NCBI GenBank assembly: GCA_030631415.1
Contig: DAOVLE010000167.1
Coordinates: 1 to 11,752 of the forward strand
Origin: JAAEQG01 sp023133475
Lineage (GTDB): Bacteria; Planctomycetota; Phycisphaerae; UBA1845
DNA length: 11,752 nt
Reading direction: 5' to 3'
In this document: positions 1 through 6,868 of the stretch, piece after piece
Numbering within the stretch: the stretch's first letter is position 1
Layout: the number at the start of each line of letters is the position of its first letter
Position numbers and translations under genes: made by a program
Notes under the pieces: generated by a model
The model's database searches: none
What the model saw: only the letters and a program-made list of their open reading frames with translations
Told to the model about the DNA's origin: nothing

Positions 1-25
1 AACTAAATCGACAGCCCCTTTAGCC

Positions 26-80
26 GTGGGGGACGCGAATACTCCACGCGATTCGTGTCCCCCACCTCTGAAGAGGTGGG
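26..80. repeat. Two adjoining hairpins (15-bp and 9-bp arms)
   Basis: Positions 26-40 pair with 51-65 (14 of 15 match, 10-nt loop). The right arm then shares its CCCAC with a second perfect dyad, 61-69 against 72-80 (CCCACCTCT / AGAGGTGGG), so the two hairpins compete for the same bases. No T-run follows, so a classical intrinsic terminator is not supported. It may be a dispersed repeat, or it may end a gene to the left of the window. Confidence 0.55.
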
Positions 81-123
81 CCACCCATCCGGGGGGTAAC
101 TCCTCGAATCAGCCGCGACAGAG

Positions 124-220
124 CACGCAGAGAGCGCAGAGAAGAAGGGAGTGTGCCCAACGACAATGTTTCCCATCCTCCCCATTTTCCATTTTTCATT
201 TTCAATTTTCCATTTTCTCC
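124..220. repeat. Composite intergenic repeat, copy R1
   Basis: The order is a CGCAGAG-type tandem (124-142), then GGGAGTG and CCCAACGACAATGT (149-170), then a pyrimidine arm of degenerate CCATTTTC/AATTTTC units (178-220). Positions 134-220 align over their whole length with 6972-7060 (copy R2), differing by a short indel and scattered substitutions. That rules out chance low complexity. The left arm seen in R2 is not evident here. Confidence 0.75.
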
Positions 221-318
221 ATCCCCCATTCCCGTTGGTTCGGTCCTTGTTCGGTCGAGGGTGGTCTCGGGTTATGTTGGTACTGAAAAAACCCCATATT
301 TATTTAAAAATTCCGCAT

Positions 319-347
319 TTGCTTGAATTCATGCACTGCTCTATATA
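319..347 (+). promoter_or_regulatory. Candidate sigma70-like promoter for the first secreted gene
   Basis: TTGCTT (319-324) is followed after 17 bases by TATATA (342-347), inside a markedly AT-rich stretch. A start near 355 would leave a leader of about 75 nt before the ATG at 429. The -35 box is a weak match, and AT-rich DNA gives such matches easily. Confidence 0.3.
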
Positions 348-428
348 TTATGAAAACTGCGTGTGAAAATCGCTGTGTGCGGGGTTTGGCAGCGGTTGGC
401 AGTGAGATTGGTTGGGGAAGACGACTTC

Positions 429-2375
429 ATGACAAAACAAACGCTATTCTCTCCTGTGTGGATGCTGCTGATTTCGGCCCTCACAGGAGGCAGTGTGTGG
501 GTGGTTCAAGCGGGGACATTCGAGCAACAAACATCTTGCCCATCATTCTTTGGCGGGGTTCAAGTGGGGGCAGTGTCCTGTGCGAGCCTTGATGAGGCTT
601 CGGGGATGGCCGTTAGTCGGCAGTGCGCCGATGTGTTCTGGTCGCACAACGATGATACCGACGACACGCGGGTCTTCGCCTTCCAGTTAGACGGGGCACT
701 GGTGGCAGTGTACACCCTCGTGGGCGATGGGGTTCTCTCAATCGACACGGAAGACATTGCCCTGGGTCCAGGCCCGGAGGCGGGGGTGGATTACCTGTTC
801 CTCGCCGACATCGGGGACAATCACAGCGAGCGATCGTGCATCAAGGTCTATCGTGTGCCCGAACCATCTGTGGGTTCTCCCGCAGACCCCATCATCGACA
901 CCCTTGGCGGGGTGGATGTGATCACCCTTCAATATCCCGATGGCCCGTGGAACGCCGAAACCCTGCTGGTGGACCCGCTGACCGGGGACATTTACGTGGT
1001 GACTAAAAGCGGGTCCGCTTTGGGCAGGGTTTATCATGCCCCGTACCCTCACTCGACGGCGGGAACCATCCTTTTGGAGTTCAAGGCAGAGCTTCCCTGG
1101 GGATCGCTCAGCGGAGTGAATGGCGCTACCGGTGGCGATGTGTCTGCCGATGGAAGCCTGGTGATTGTTCGCCGGTACTCGTCCGCTAATCCACCGGCCA
1201 CGCTTTGGATTCGACCGCCGGGGACCGAACTGTGGGAGGTTTTCGAGGAGGACGGTTGCGAGGTGCCCTTGCTCTACGAACCTCAGGGGGAAGCGGTTTG
1301 TTTTCAGGCTGACGGTATGGGTTACTACACGCTGAGCGAGGGTATCCATACACCGATCTATCGCTTCCGCATGAATGTGCAATGCGCCAGTGACATACAG
1401 TGTGAAGACGGGAACATCTGCACGGATGACTTCTGCGTAGAGGGCATGTGCGTGCATGAAGACAATGCCGATTTCTGCGACGACAGCGATTTCTGCACAA
1501 TCGACGATTCCTGTGTTGGCGGTGTGTGTCGTGGAGTGCCGGTCACCTGCCTGCCCGATCAACTGTGCAATCCGGGCAACGGCGAGTGTGAACCGATGAA
1601 CATAGTGGTCGTGTTTCAGGAAGAGCTGGACGGCTATTTCGGCACCAAGGACACTTTCATAGACCAGGCGAAACCCTGGTGCAGCTATGGGAAGGCGCTC
1701 TCTCTCGAATGGGCGGAGGTCGATGATCTGTCTGGTTCTGATGATTTTCGCGCCAGCCTGATAGGTTTTGACGACATCTTCGGGGACGATTTTGCGAAGG
1801 TGCCTTTTGACGCACCGGTGGTATCCGCGACTCTTAGCTACACCGTATCGGACCAGGGGAACAACGGGGTCATCCACGAGATGAATTGGGGCTGGGAAGA
1901 GACGGTGAGGTTTTGCGATTTAGCCGGTCGATCCGGCATCGATTCGGATATTTACGGTATGATGGTTGGGGAGCTGAATGGGGGCGCGGACACCGGTGTG
2001 CTCGATGTCACCGCCAGCGTGCGGAAGTGGGCGAGGAGCCTGGACCGAAACCAGGGTTGGATCATTCTTCCCACGGATTCGGACGGAGTGCAGGTTGCCT
2101 CCAGCGAGGCACAGCAACTCCTTGCCCGGCCGAAACTGACCATCAAATATAGTAATCTGGTGCGATTGGGGGACGGGAACTACGACGGTGACATAGACAT
2201 CGGCGACTACGCTCTCCTGACCAGATGCTTGGAGGGGCCTGCGGCAACACCGGTCATCAGTTGGCCGGCCGACTTCAATGATTGCCTGCGTGTGTTCGAC
2301 GCGGACCATGACGGCGATATTGACCTTGTGGACTTTGCCGGGTTCCAGCAAGCTTTTATTATCGGAACTGACTAG
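429..2375 (+). CDS. Secreted multidomain protein: propeller-like, Cys-rich, DNRLRE-type, dockerin-like
   Basis: This is a predicted exported protein of 648 residues. The start is ATG 429, because a GGGGAAG sits about 8 nt upstream and the protein then opens with a signal peptide: MTKQ, a hydrophobic stretch, and a likely signal-peptidase I site after VQA (residue 28). An upstream GTG at 363 is in frame but would put about 22 extra residues before the signal. Residues ~45-318 form a propeller-like domain marked by EASGMAVSR, EDIALGPGP, DIGDN, RVPEP, AETLLVDPLTGDIYV and EPQGEA. Residues ~319-389 are Cys-rich, with CxxDxxC and CVGGVC-type repeats that probably form disulphides. Residues ~390-574 resemble the DNRLRE module of planctomycete surface proteins (FQEELDGYFGTKDTFID, VIHEMNWGW, VTASVRKWA, SSE, RPKL). 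Residues ~579-648 are dockerin-like with two Ca-binding loops (GNYDGDIDIGDY and DADHDGDIDLVDF). No cohesin, membrane anchor or catalytic motif is visible. The propeller, Cys-rich and Ca-loop parts recur in the next gene in reversed order. Probably an extracellular or surface protein; substrate unknown. Confidence 0.85.
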   Translation: MTKQTLFSPVWMLLISALTGGSVWVVQAGTFEQQTSCPSFFGGVQVGAVSCASLDEASGMAVSRQCADVFWSHNDDTDDTRVFAFQLDGALVAVYTLVGDGVLSIDTEDIALGPGPEAGVDYLFLADIGDNHSERSCIKVYRVPEPSVGSPADPIIDTLGGVDVITLQYPDGPWNAETLLVDPLTGDIYVVTKSGSALGRVYHAPYPHSTAGTILLEFKAELPWGSLSGVNGATGGDVSADGSLVIVRRYSSANPPATLWIRPPGTELWEVFEEDGCEVPLLYEPQGEAVCFQADGMGYYTLSEGIHTPIYRFRMNVQCASDIQCEDGNICTDDFCVEGMCVHEDNADFCDDSDFCTIDDSCVGGVCRGVPVTCLPDQLCNPGNGECEPMNIVVVFQEELDGYFGTKDTFIDQAKPWCSYGKALSLEWAEVDDLSGSDDFRASLIGFDDIFGDDFAKVPFDAPVVSATLSYTVSDQGNNGVIHEMNWGWEETVRFCDLAGRSGIDSDIYGMMVGELNGGADTGVLDVTASVRKWARSLDRNQGWIILPTDSDGVQVASSEAQQLLARPKLTIKYSNLVRLGDGNYDGDIDIGDYALLTRCLEGPAATPVISWPADFNDCLRVFDADHDGDIDLVDFAGFQQAFIIGTD

Positions 2376-2648
2376 CCTCGGCACTGGGGTTATTACCCCA
2401 AATCCAGGCCATACAGCACCTAAACCTTGTAATTGGCAGGTGGTGGTATTATGCTGTGTATATGATGGGGCTTGTTGCATTGCGAGTCGCCGCCATATTC
2501 GCCCTACGGGGTGATTGGTGTTTCCGTGCTGATGTGATTAGGGAGAATACCTTTTGATTCAAATGTTGTTTTGCTGATTCGCCCGCCGATAAAACGTGTA
2601 GGGGGAATTGGTGGAACGATTCAACATGGTATTATTGAGCGATCTGGG
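2376..2648. other. Gap between the tandem paralogues
   Basis: No gene is seen. A perfect 6-bp hairpin with a TATT loop (TGGGGT 2385-2390, ACCCCA 2395-2400) lies 9 nt after the upstream stop; it lacks a T-run and is at best a weak terminator. A poor promoter-like pair, TTGTTT (2566-2571) and TAAAAC (2590-2595) at 18-nt spacing, precedes the next gene. The gap lacks the CGCAGAG and AATGGAAAA repeats that fill most other gaps, which suggests that the two genes form one duplicated locus. Confidence 0.5.
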
Positions 2649-4052
2649 ATGCCCTGGAAACCCTCTGAAAAGTTTAGCCGGCGCAAGTCGGCGGTGGGTG
2701 CGTTCCTTTTGTGGTTTGGGGTGGTGATCGTGCTGTGCTCATGTGAGCAAGCGGGGGCAATATGCGAAAAATGCTTTGGCCCTCTTGAAGCGGCGTTGTT
2801 CGCCGATTGCATGGCCAATGCGGAATTCACTCCTGATCCACCTTGGCCCACCAGCACCAGCGAATGCGTTCACCTGTTTGACTACGACAAGGATGGCGAC
2901 GTTGACCTTGCCGATGCGCAGATTCTTCAAGTAAGGTTTTGCATTCCTGCCGTCTGTGACGATGATGAGGATTGCGAAGACGATGTGTTCTGCAACGGTA
3001 GCGAAGTCTGTGTGGGCGGTTTCTGCCAGCGTGGAGTTCCCCCATGTGCGGGCCAGATATGCGATGAAATCGGCGGGGAGTGCATCGCTTGCGATGACGG
3101 TGACTTCTGCAATGGTGTCGAGACTTACGTGGAAGGTGCTTGCGTTGCCGGGGTGAACCCGTGTCCACTGCGGGTGTGCAATGAAGTGAACGACCGTTGC
3201 GAAGGCTTGCTTTGCGATGAGCCGGACGGCCCGTTTTGGGATAGTGAGGCTGTTGGCGTTGTGCAGTCGGAGGCGATTAACGAGGCTTCCGGCATGGCAG
3301 CCAGCCGCCGAAACGTCGACGTGCTGTGGGTGCATAACGACTGGGGCGATGATGATCATCTCTTCGCCATCAATGTGTCGGGCGATCTCCTTGGAACGTA
3401 CGAGCTTGGTGTTGAAGTATGGGACGCGGAGGACATTGCGATAGGCCCGGGCCCGATGGATGACACGAGCTATCTGTACTTGGGTGATATTGGCGACAAT
3501 GATAGTATGCGTTCGTCGATATTTGTGATACGCATACCCGAGCCGGTGGTGGATTGCGATCAGGAGCCGGTGTACGTTGCACTCGCCGATGTGGAGCGGA
3601 TCGAACTGCGGTATCCCACCGGGGCAAACGCCCCATCGTACAAGGATGCGGAGACCTTGCTGGTCGACCCGCTGAACGGTGACATCTATGTCCTCACCAA
3701 ACGCATGCCCGCCTCGAAGGTCTACCGGGCGGCTTATCCACATTCGACCACAACCCCGGTCACGATGGAGTTCATCGCTAATCTGCCTTGGGGTGTGGTT
3801 ACCGGAGGGGACATCAGCCCGGACGGCGACTTCATCATTATCCGGCGCTATTCCTACAGCAATCCGCAGGGTGCGGTGTGGTACAGGCCGCCGGGTGCAG
3901 GCCTTGCGGAGGTCTTTGGCGGGGAAAGCTGCCCACTCGCCTTGCAAACTGAGCCGCAAGGCGAGGCGATCTGCTGGGCGCCGGAAGGCTTGGCATACTA
4001 CACGCTAAGCGAGGGGCTCCATCAGCCTGTCTGGCACTTCGCAAGGGACTAA
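2649..4052 (+). CDS. Secreted paralogue: EF-hand/dockerin-like, Cys-rich, propeller-like
   Basis: This is a predicted exported protein of 467 residues. The start is ATG 2649, because it places a basic N-terminus and a hydrophobic segment (AFLLWFGVVIVL) in signal-peptide position; cleavage after AGA is plausible. LCSC is only a poor lipobox. The ribosome site is weak (GAGCG), so the start is less certain than the domain calls; the open frame reaches back to TTG 2571. Residues ~43-97 carry one Ca-loop (FDYDKDGDVDLAD, ~77-89) preceded by FADCM spacing, like the second half of a dockerin with its first loop lost. Residues ~103-190 are Cys-rich with CNG-x-E-x-C repeats; in the second repeat the expected Cys is Tyr (residue 160). 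Residues ~196-467 are the propeller-like domain, matching the upstream gene motif for motif (EASGMA, VHND, EDIAIGPGP, DIGDN, RIPEP, AETLLVDPLNGDIYV, GGDISPDG, EPQGEA, YYTLSEGL). The DNRLRE module is absent. Function is unknown; it probably shares its role and location with the neighbour. Confidence 0.8.
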   Translation: MPWKPSEKFSRRKSAVGAFLLWFGVVIVLCSCEQAGAICEKCFGPLEAALFADCMANAEFTPDPPWPTSTSECVHLFDYDKDGDVDLADAQILQVRFCIPAVCDDDEDCEDDVFCNGSEVCVGGFCQRGVPPCAGQICDEIGGECIACDDGDFCNGVETYVEGACVAGVNPCPLRVCNEVNDRCEGLLCDEPDGPFWDSEAVGVVQSEAINEASGMAASRRNVDVLWVHNDWGDDDHLFAINVSGDLLGTYELGVEVWDAEDIAIGPGPMDDTSYLYLGDIGDNDSMRSSIFVIRIPEPVVDCDQEPVYVALADVERIELRYPTGANAPSYKDAETLLVDPLNGDIYVLTKRMPASKVYRAAYPHSTTTPVTMEFIANLPWGVVTGGDISPDGDFIIIRRYSYSNPQGAVWYRPPGAGLAEVFGGESCPLALQTEPQGEAICWAPEGLAYYTLSEGLHQPVWHFARD

Positions 4053-4066
4053 CCCGCATTTCTCAT

Positions 4067-4224
4067 ACCGCAGAGCGCGCGGAGACCGCAGAGTATTTCC
4101 TAGAAAGAAGTTACAACTAAATTAGGGCGTGTCGGGTTTTGACAGTGTGTTTATTGTCTGTTCAACGCTAATTGCGATAACTCCCTACCCCACAACTCTC
4201 TGCGTGCTCCGCGTGCTCCGCGGT
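4067..4224. repeat. Spaced inverted repeat built of CGCAGAG/CGCGGAG units
   Basis: The arm at 4067-4093 and the reverse complement of 4198-4224 agree at 23 of 27 positions, with a spacer of about 104 nt. Each arm is itself a tandem of roughly 9-nt units related to those in the composite repeats at 124-142, 5382-5410 and 6956-6980. Confidence 0.65.
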
Positions 4225-4269
4225 GAAATATCCGGGCTAATCCTTGTTATTCCCCAGGCACTTTCTCAC

Positions 4270-4292
4270 AAATCTGCGTAATCTGCGGATTT
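4270..4292. repeat. Duplicated ATCTGCG unit with AAATC/GATTT ends
   Basis: ATCTGCG occurs twice, separated by TA, and the whole is bounded by AAATC and GATTT, which are inverted copies. It looks like another short member of the local intergenic repeat set. I recall this kind of element from the gaps of unrelated genomes, but I cannot verify that here. Confidence 0.5.
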
Positions 4293-4336
4293 AAGAAGTC
4301 TGCCGGTCGGCGGGGTAAATGTTGCTCTGGGTCCCC

Positions 4337-4663
4337 TCAAAAGCCCTCGGGATGATCCTCATCTTCTTCGGAATCGGAATCATCGTCGTCATCATCGTCG
4401 TAGGCGGAGTACTTCCAGTTTTCGGCATCTTCCTGCTCTTGAATCTCGCGTTCCATGTGACGGAACATTTTCTCTTGCAGGGGTGCGAGACGCTCATACA
4501 TGCGGAGAGTGGCCTGGTAGGCTTGCACCATGGTGTCCAGCTTGATCAACTGCCACTTGGTGAGGCATTGAGGTTCTTTGATGTTGTGGAACGGATTGCA
4601 GGTGAATGAAACCTCGCCATCGGGGCTGCGGTGAAAATGTTCGCATTCGCTGCACTGAATCAT
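4337..4663 (-). CDS. Small four-Cys protein with helical middle and acidic tail
   Basis: I do not recognise a named family. With ATG 4663 the protein is 108 residues. This start is preferred because GGGAG lies 9 nt upstream and the protein then begins MIQCSEC at the metal-site-like motif. GTG 4693 is an alternative: it overlaps the upstream stop as GTGA and has GGAGG only 4 nt away, which would give translational coupling. Cys4, Cys7, Cys22 and Cys33 (CxxC-x14-C-x10-C) could bind zinc or an Fe-S cluster. Residues ~34-83 are likely helical or coiled (KWQLIKLDTMVQAYQATL, then EKMFRHMEREI). The last ~20 residues are mostly Asp and Glu, including seven consecutive Asp. No signal peptide or membrane segment is present, so it is probably cytoplasmic. 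It lies directly downstream of a lipoprotein gene, probably in the same transcript. Confidence 0.75.
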   Translation of the reverse strand: MIQCSECEHFHRSPDGEVSFTCNPFHNIKEPQCLTKWQLIKLDTMVQAYQATLRMYERLAPLQEKMFRHMEREIQEQEDAENWKYSAYDDDDDDDSDSEEDEDHPEGF

Positions 4664-4689
4664 TTTGTCACACTCCCGCTTGTTGGGGC

Positions 4690-5238
4690 TCACAAGACCT
4701 CCGCACCGGCGAGCTGCTCGCGGACAGCCCGTAGAATCTGATTCTCCAATTCCCGGTCACGCCGTTTGGTGCGCCAGACGGTGTTCTGTTCGGTGGTGGT
4801 GGCGGCATCCCGGTCGGCTGGCGTATCCGTGGGGAGGTCGCTAATCGCGTGCTCGCGGTTGAACATCTGGTGGGCCTGCGTGTCGCACTCCTGGACCAGC
4901 ACCTTGCAGAAGACCTTCACCAGCTTCCCCGCACTCTCGACTCGCACCTCGGCTGTGCGGCGCTCGCGGCGTGGGGCTGCTACGACATCACCCAGACGCC
5001 CATCGCCACCGGTGGTCGCCATTTCAACAGGGACCGCCTCCAAAACCCCGGTTCGCCGATCGGCGTGGCGAATGGTGAAATGCTCTCGCAGTGCTTGGGC
5101 GGCGGCATCAAACACTGCCGCATCCGATGCCCCGGACAAGCGCAGCACATTGTAGTTCAATGCCGTCGGTCGGGAACCTGAGCAACCCGCAGCCCCCATC
5201 GCCAGGAGACCTGCCATAAGCAACCAAACATGTTTCAT
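4690..5238 (-). CDS. Uncharacterised lipoprotein
   Basis: The protein has 182 residues. ATG 5238 follows an excellent Shine-Dalgarno sequence (GGAGGTGA, then four bases); reading further upstream would only translate repeat DNA. The N-terminus MKHVWLLMAGLLAMGAAGCSG is a type II signal peptide, with lipidation expected at the Cys of AAGC (about residue 19). The mature part has an alpha/beta look: NYNVLRLSGASDAAVFDAA, then a pair of strands around RRTGVLEAVP and RRTAEVRVES, then KVFCKVLVQE, and a charged C-terminal helix (RRDRELENQILRAVREQL). Residues ~80-95 are Gly/Asp/Arg-rich and probably a loop. No catalytic motif is visible. It probably acts in the periplasm, anchored to a membrane. It begins a two-gene unit with the four-Cys protein. 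Confidence 0.75.
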   Translation of the reverse strand: MKHVWLLMAGLLAMGAAGCSGSRPTALNYNVLRLSGASDAAVFDAAAQALREHFTIRHADRRTGVLEAVPVEMATTGGDGRLGDVVAAPRRERRTAEVRVESAGKLVKVFCKVLVQECDTQAHQMFNREHAISDLPTDTPADRDAATTTEQNTVWRTKRRDRELENQILRAVREQLAGAEVL

Positions 5239-5291
5239 GGCGTCACCTCCACACCTTGCTGATAGTAGCACGCCCGGGGGCAGGTGTCCAA

Positions 5292-5504
5292 GAGAATGGA
5301 GAATGGAGAATGGAGAAAATGCGGGGTTGGCGGCGTTGCCCGGTTTCGACTCTCCCCCCTTTATCTTCTCTCCCCTTGCTTTTCTCTGCGCTCTCTGCGT
5401 CTCTGCGTTTATGAATAATCCATTTAGCGGCGACAAGTCCGCAGTGTTTAGCGGCTCCCCAACGGGGAGCGTGAAGCGTGAAAAATGGAGCGTGAAAAGC
5501 TGAG
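5292..5504. repeat. Composite intergenic repeat, copy R3 (inverted)
   Basis: Read on the - strand the order is: a GTGAAGCGTGAAAA-type arm (5470-5504); TGCGGACTTGTCGCCGCTAA (5424-5443); an AT-rich spacer; a CGCAGAG tandem (5382-5410); a purine-rich stretch with GGGGAGAG; and an arm of TCTCCATTC units (5292-5326). Copy R2 has the same order, including CGGACTTGTCG placed about 20 nt before the CGCAGAG tandem. The terminal arms differ in unit sequence, which suggests module exchange. Confidence 0.7.
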
Positions 5505-5521
5505 AAAACAGTGTAATCACA

Positions 5522-5584
5522 GTTGTAGGGCAGGTTCCACCCAACGCGCCGTGCTCAGAAGGCGGGTGGAACCCGCCCTACAAC
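5522..5584. repeat. Inverted pair of the GGGTGGAACCC module (21-bp stem)
   Basis: Positions 5522-5542 and the reverse complement of 5564-5584 agree at 20 of 21 bases, with a loop of 21 nt. The right copy also contains its own perfect small hairpin, GGCGGGT/ACCCGCC with a 3-nt loop (5561-5577). Single copies of the module recur at 9681-9706 and 10491-10514. It might act as a transcript end for the thiolase gene. Confidence 0.7.
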
Positions 5585-5658
5585 TAAACATTTGGGTGTA
5601 ATTACTTTAGGCGAAAATCCAGACTAGTGACTTTGGGCTTATGAGTCGGTGCTGATGG

Positions 5659-6840
5659 CTATGCGCAAGTCTCCACGGCGATGGCGCTGGCTTCTCCGCC
5701 GCCGATGCACAGACACGCGATGCCCAGCTTTCCTCCGGTCCGGTGCAGGGAATGTATCAATTCGATGACAATCCGGGCCCCGGTGGTGCCGATGGGATGC
5801 CCGATGGCTACCGCCCCACCACAGACGTTCACCTTTTCGTGTGGGATTCCCAACTCGCGCATCGCCACCATGGGCACTACCGAGAAGGCTTCGTTGATCT
5901 CGAACAGATCGACGTCGGCAAGTTTGAGAGACAGTTTCTCAGTCAGCTTCTTCATGGCATAGATGGGCGCCACGGTGAACCACTCGGGGTCGGTGGCGGC
6001 GTTGGTGTGGCCTAGGATGCGGGCTGACGGCTTGATGCCCAGTGCTTTCATGCGCTCCTCGCCCATAACCACGATGGCTGATGCTCCGTCATTGATGTTC
6101 GAGGCGTTGCCGGCGGTGATGCGGCTGTCAGGCCCGAAAGCCGGACGCAACTTGACCAGCTTCTCAGCGTTGAACTTGGCCAGGTCCTCGTCCTTGTCCA
6201 CCACCACGGTCCCCTTGCGGGTCTTGATCTCCACGGGGACGACAACATCCTTGAGATACCCGTTGTCCCAGGCAGCGATGGCTCGCTTGTAGCTTTCGAT
6301 GGCGTAGGCGTCCTGCTCCTCACGGGTGATGTTGTACTTTTCGCAGCAGGTGTCCCCGCAACAGCCCATGTGCTTGTTGTTGTAGACGTCCCAGAGCCCG
6401 TCGTGGATCATGGCATCGATCAGTTCACCGTTGCCCATGCGGTACCCACTGCGGGCTTTGGAGAGCAGGTATGGTGCGCCGGACATGCTCTCGGCCCCAC
6501 CGGCTACGACCATGCCCAGGTCGTCGCATTGGATGGCCTGTGCCCCGATGATTATGGCGCGCATGGCTGACCCGCACACTTTGTTGATGGTGGTGGCGCC
6601 GATTTCGGCTTTCAGCCCGGCTCCGAAGGCGCACTGACGGGCGATGTTCTGGCCCAGGCCGGCCCCGAGCACATTGCCCATGTATACTTCATCGACGTCG
6701 TCGGGGGCGACCTTGGCCGCCGCCAAAGCCCCCTTGATCACCGTCGCCCCCAACTGGGCCGCCGGCACCTGCGCCAATGAACCGTTAAACGAACCGTGAG
6801 GCGTCCGCACCCCACCCGCCAGATAAACATTCTTAAGCAT
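5659..6840 (-). CDS. Acetyl-CoA C-acetyltransferase (type II thiolase)
   Basis: This cytoplasmic enzyme condenses two acetyl-CoA to acetoacetyl-CoA, or cleaves it, in short-chain acyl-CoA, ketone-body or polyhydroxyalkanoate-type metabolism. The protein has 393 residues, the usual length. The catalytic residues fall where the well-known Zoogloea enzyme has them: nucleophile Cys89 in KVCGSAM, His348 in GHPIGTTGAR and Cys378 in CIGGGE. NEAF and the GGAVAIGHP loop are intact, as are the ECH-like GGAESMSGAPYLL and the dimer-region MGCCGDTCCEKYNI. ATG 6840 is chosen because it begins the family-typical MLKNVYLAGGVRTP and has GGAAGG about 9 nt upstream; the open frame further upstream reads repeat DNA. 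No CoA-transferase, reductase or PHA synthase gene is nearby, so AtoB-like and PhaA-like roles cannot be separated. It follows gyrA on the same strand after a gap of about 190 nt that is full of repeats. Confidence 0.95.
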   Translation of the reverse strand: MLKNVYLAGGVRTPHGSFNGSLAQVPAAQLGATVIKGALAAAKVAPDDVDEVYMGNVLGAGLGQNIARQCAFGAGLKAEIGATTINKVCGSAMRAIIIGAQAIQCDDLGMVVAGGAESMSGAPYLLSKARSGYRMGNGELIDAMIHDGLWDVYNNKHMGCCGDTCCEKYNITREEQDAYAIESYKRAIAAWDNGYLKDVVVPVEIKTRKGTVVVDKDEDLAKFNAEKLVKLRPAFGPDSRITAGNASNINDGASAIVVMGEERMKALGIKPSARILGHTNAATDPEWFTVAPIYAMKKLTEKLSLKLADVDLFEINEAFSVVPMVAMRELGIPHEKVNVCGGAVAIGHPIGTTGARIVIELIHSLHRTGGKLGIACLCIGGGEASAIAVETCA

Positions 6841-6868
6841 TGTTACGATCCTTCCACAAACAGGGTCT

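Larger units (their letters stand above)
1..428. other. Left intergenic region with hairpins, composite repeat and AT-rich leader
   Basis: I see no credible gene here. The short open frames are translations of repeats. In order it holds two adjoining hairpins (26-80), a copy of the composite repeat (124-220), a stretch of mixed sequence, and an AT-rich segment (283-350) that contrasts with the GC-rich surroundings and contains a promoter-like pair. The transition from GC-rich repeat to AT-rich leader suggests that the sequence from about 283 onward belongs to the downstream gene's regulatory region. That is an inference from base composition alone. Confidence 0.6.
4053..4336. other. Repeat-filled gap between convergent genes
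   Basis: No gene is seen. The gap carries a widely spaced inverted pair of CGCAGAG-type tandems (4067-4093 and 4198-4224) and a duplicated ATCTGCG unit inside AAATC...GATTT ends (4270-4292). The sequence between the arms (4094-4197) shows no recognisable signal. Because both flanking genes point inward, the inverted pair could serve as a bidirectional end structure, but no T-run supports intrinsic termination. Confidence 0.6.
5239..5658. other. Repeat-dense gap downstream of thiolase
   Basis: No gene is seen. The open frame extending upstream of the lipoprotein translates the repeats (a peptide such as NAETQRAQR) and is rejected. The contents are composite repeat R3 (5292-5504), a perfect GCTCCCC/GGGGAGC hairpin with an AAC loop (5454-5470) and an inverted pair of the GGGTGGAACCC module (5522-5584). 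The inverted pair lies about 75 nt past the thiolase stop and could end that transcript, but it is not followed by a T-run. Confidence 0.65.

Noticed and set aside
26..366. Short + strand open frames at the left edge
   Set aside because: They translate hairpins and repeat R1, with no ribosome site or protein features.
738..1877. Long - strand open frame opposite the first secreted gene
   Set aside because: The + strand product has a signal peptide and four recognisable modules; the antisense translation has no family features and is a shadow of GC-rich coding DNA.
2739..3959. Long - strand open frame opposite the second secreted gene
   Set aside because: Same reason: the + strand product matches its paralogue motif by motif, so the antisense frame is a by-product.
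5239..5544. N-terminal extension of the lipoprotein frame
   Set aside because: It translates composite repeats (NAETQRAQR, FSPFSILHS), whereas ATG 5238 has a textbook ribosome site and a lipoprotein signal peptide.
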